NCBI GenBank assembly: GCA_013416405.1
Contig: JACCET010000002.1
Span: forward strand, 1-64,000
Origin: Alcaligenaceae bacterium
GTDB taxonomy: Bacteria; Pseudomonadota; Gammaproteobacteria; Burkholderiales; Burkholderiaceae_B
DNA: 64,000 nt
Direction of reading: 5' to 3'
The position numbers were made by a program, and so were the translations under genes. The notes beneath the pieces were generated by a model that saw only the letters and a program-made list of their open reading frames with translations, searched no databases and was not told the DNA's origin. The first letter of the stretch is position 1; each line of letters starts with the position of its first letter. Positions 63,550 through 64,000 of this stretch are shown one piece after another.

Positions 63550-64000
63550 TTAGAGGTTCCGTCCTGATGATTCTTCTTCAGTTTGTTCACGTTCTTTGCG
63601 GTTCTTTCCTGCATTACGTGTAAGGCGCGCCTGGGGACCGAGGCTATGTCATAGCCTAAAAAGGCCAGGATGAGCTGACAGCCTATCAGGATGGGCAGCG
63701 CGGCGATCATGACAGTGCCTGCCGGCGTGGAGACGTCCTTGCCGTCCAGGAAATGATACATGCCAAACAGGCTGCCAAAAAGCAGCAGCGCTATGCCCAT
63801 GGGCAGTTCTATCGAAGCAATGGACAGGTCGCGAAGATAGTAATTATAAAAAATGCGCTTGATGAAATTGCGACAGTGCTTGACCGAGAATTCACCAATG
63901 ATTCTGGATATCTTCAGGTTGCTGACTTCGCTGCCGTATTTGGCATCCATGGGCACATCGACCACGACTGCGCGCAAGGTGTTCAGGCGAAACAGCATGT
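63546..64000 (-). CDS. GT2 polyprenyl-phosphate glycosyltransferase, C-terminal part (runs off right edge)
   Basis: The last 150 or so residues of a larger protein; the frame is still open at the right edge. It shows the C-terminal membrane module of DPM/GtrB-like enzymes: two hydrophobic helices (GIALLLFGSLFGMYHFL and VMIAALPILIGCQLILAFL) after an amphipathic region. The tail RTAKNVNKLKKNHQDG is basic. The catalytic GT-A domain lies outside the window. Confidence 0.7.
   Translation of the reverse strand, partial: MLFRLNTLRAVVVDVPMDAKYGSEVSNLKISRIIGEFSVKHCRNFIKRIFYNYYLRDLSIASIELPMGIALLLFGSLFGMYHFLDGKDVSTPAGTVMIAALPILIGCQLILAFLGYDIASVPRRALHVMQERTAKNVNKLKKNHQDGTSK

Overview
The window is a GC-rich bacterial chromosome segment. 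HslV/HslU, LipA/LipB, CoaX/BirA, WaaA/WaaC and GalU all look betaproteobacterial, and HslV is close to the Bordetella form as I remember it. The best guess is a member of the Alcaligenaceae (Bordetella/Pusillimonas/Achromobacter relatives). No species is assigned, and no rRNA, tRNA or CRISPR array was seen.

Layout. 1-3440 is an accessory edge: the right end of an IS3-type element, a P4-type primase-helicase with a coupled small gene, and an AlpA/excisionase-like regulator. 4122-14183 is a surface region: a large S-layer/RTX-like secreted protein with a structured leader, a decayed Wzm-Wzt polysaccharide exporter (about 7463-7830), a TolC-type outer-membrane channel, a WbaP-type sugar-phosphate transferase, a small membrane protein and a proline-rich autotransporter. 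14375-25075 is mostly housekeeping: gamma-carbonic anhydrase, DMT permease, waaC, a BCCT transporter, waaA, putP, galU, coaX and birA. 25158-30949 holds a hydrolase, dacA-type PBP5, a PLP D-amino-acid-transaminase-like enzyme, ybeD, lipB, a crotonase and lipA.

30993-52199 is dominated by two paralogous dipeptide/oligopeptide ABC operons, each complete (binding protein, two permeases, two ATPases). The first ends in an M20 carboxypeptidase and has a divergent LysR regulator. The second ends in an N-formylglutamate-amidohydrolase-family enzyme and is followed by a C45 acyltransferase/amidase, an RpiR regulator and a class III aminotransferase. Between the two operons sits a nitrite-reduction locus: nirV, a Crp/Fnr regulator and a copper nitrite reductase fused to cytochrome c. 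It has a perfect TGAT-N4-ATCA site, and nirV and nirK share a leader element in register.

52250-64000 carries a CMD-family protein, a GNAT enzyme, a CusF-like copper protein, a frameshifted Rpn-family gene, hslVU, a small membrane protein, a glyoxalase-like protein, a TctC/Bug binding protein, an MFS transporter and an ABC-F protein. The right edge enters a glycosylation cassette: a GT-C-like membrane protein, an EamA/SMR-type flippase candidate and a truncated GT2 glycosyltransferase.

The strongest candidates for a second look are the shared nirV/nirK leader, the polysaccharide-exporter remnant beside the S-layer-like gene, and the two hydrolase-capped ABC operons with the C45/RpiR/aminotransferase module. 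I found no convincing entirely new defence or mobile system.
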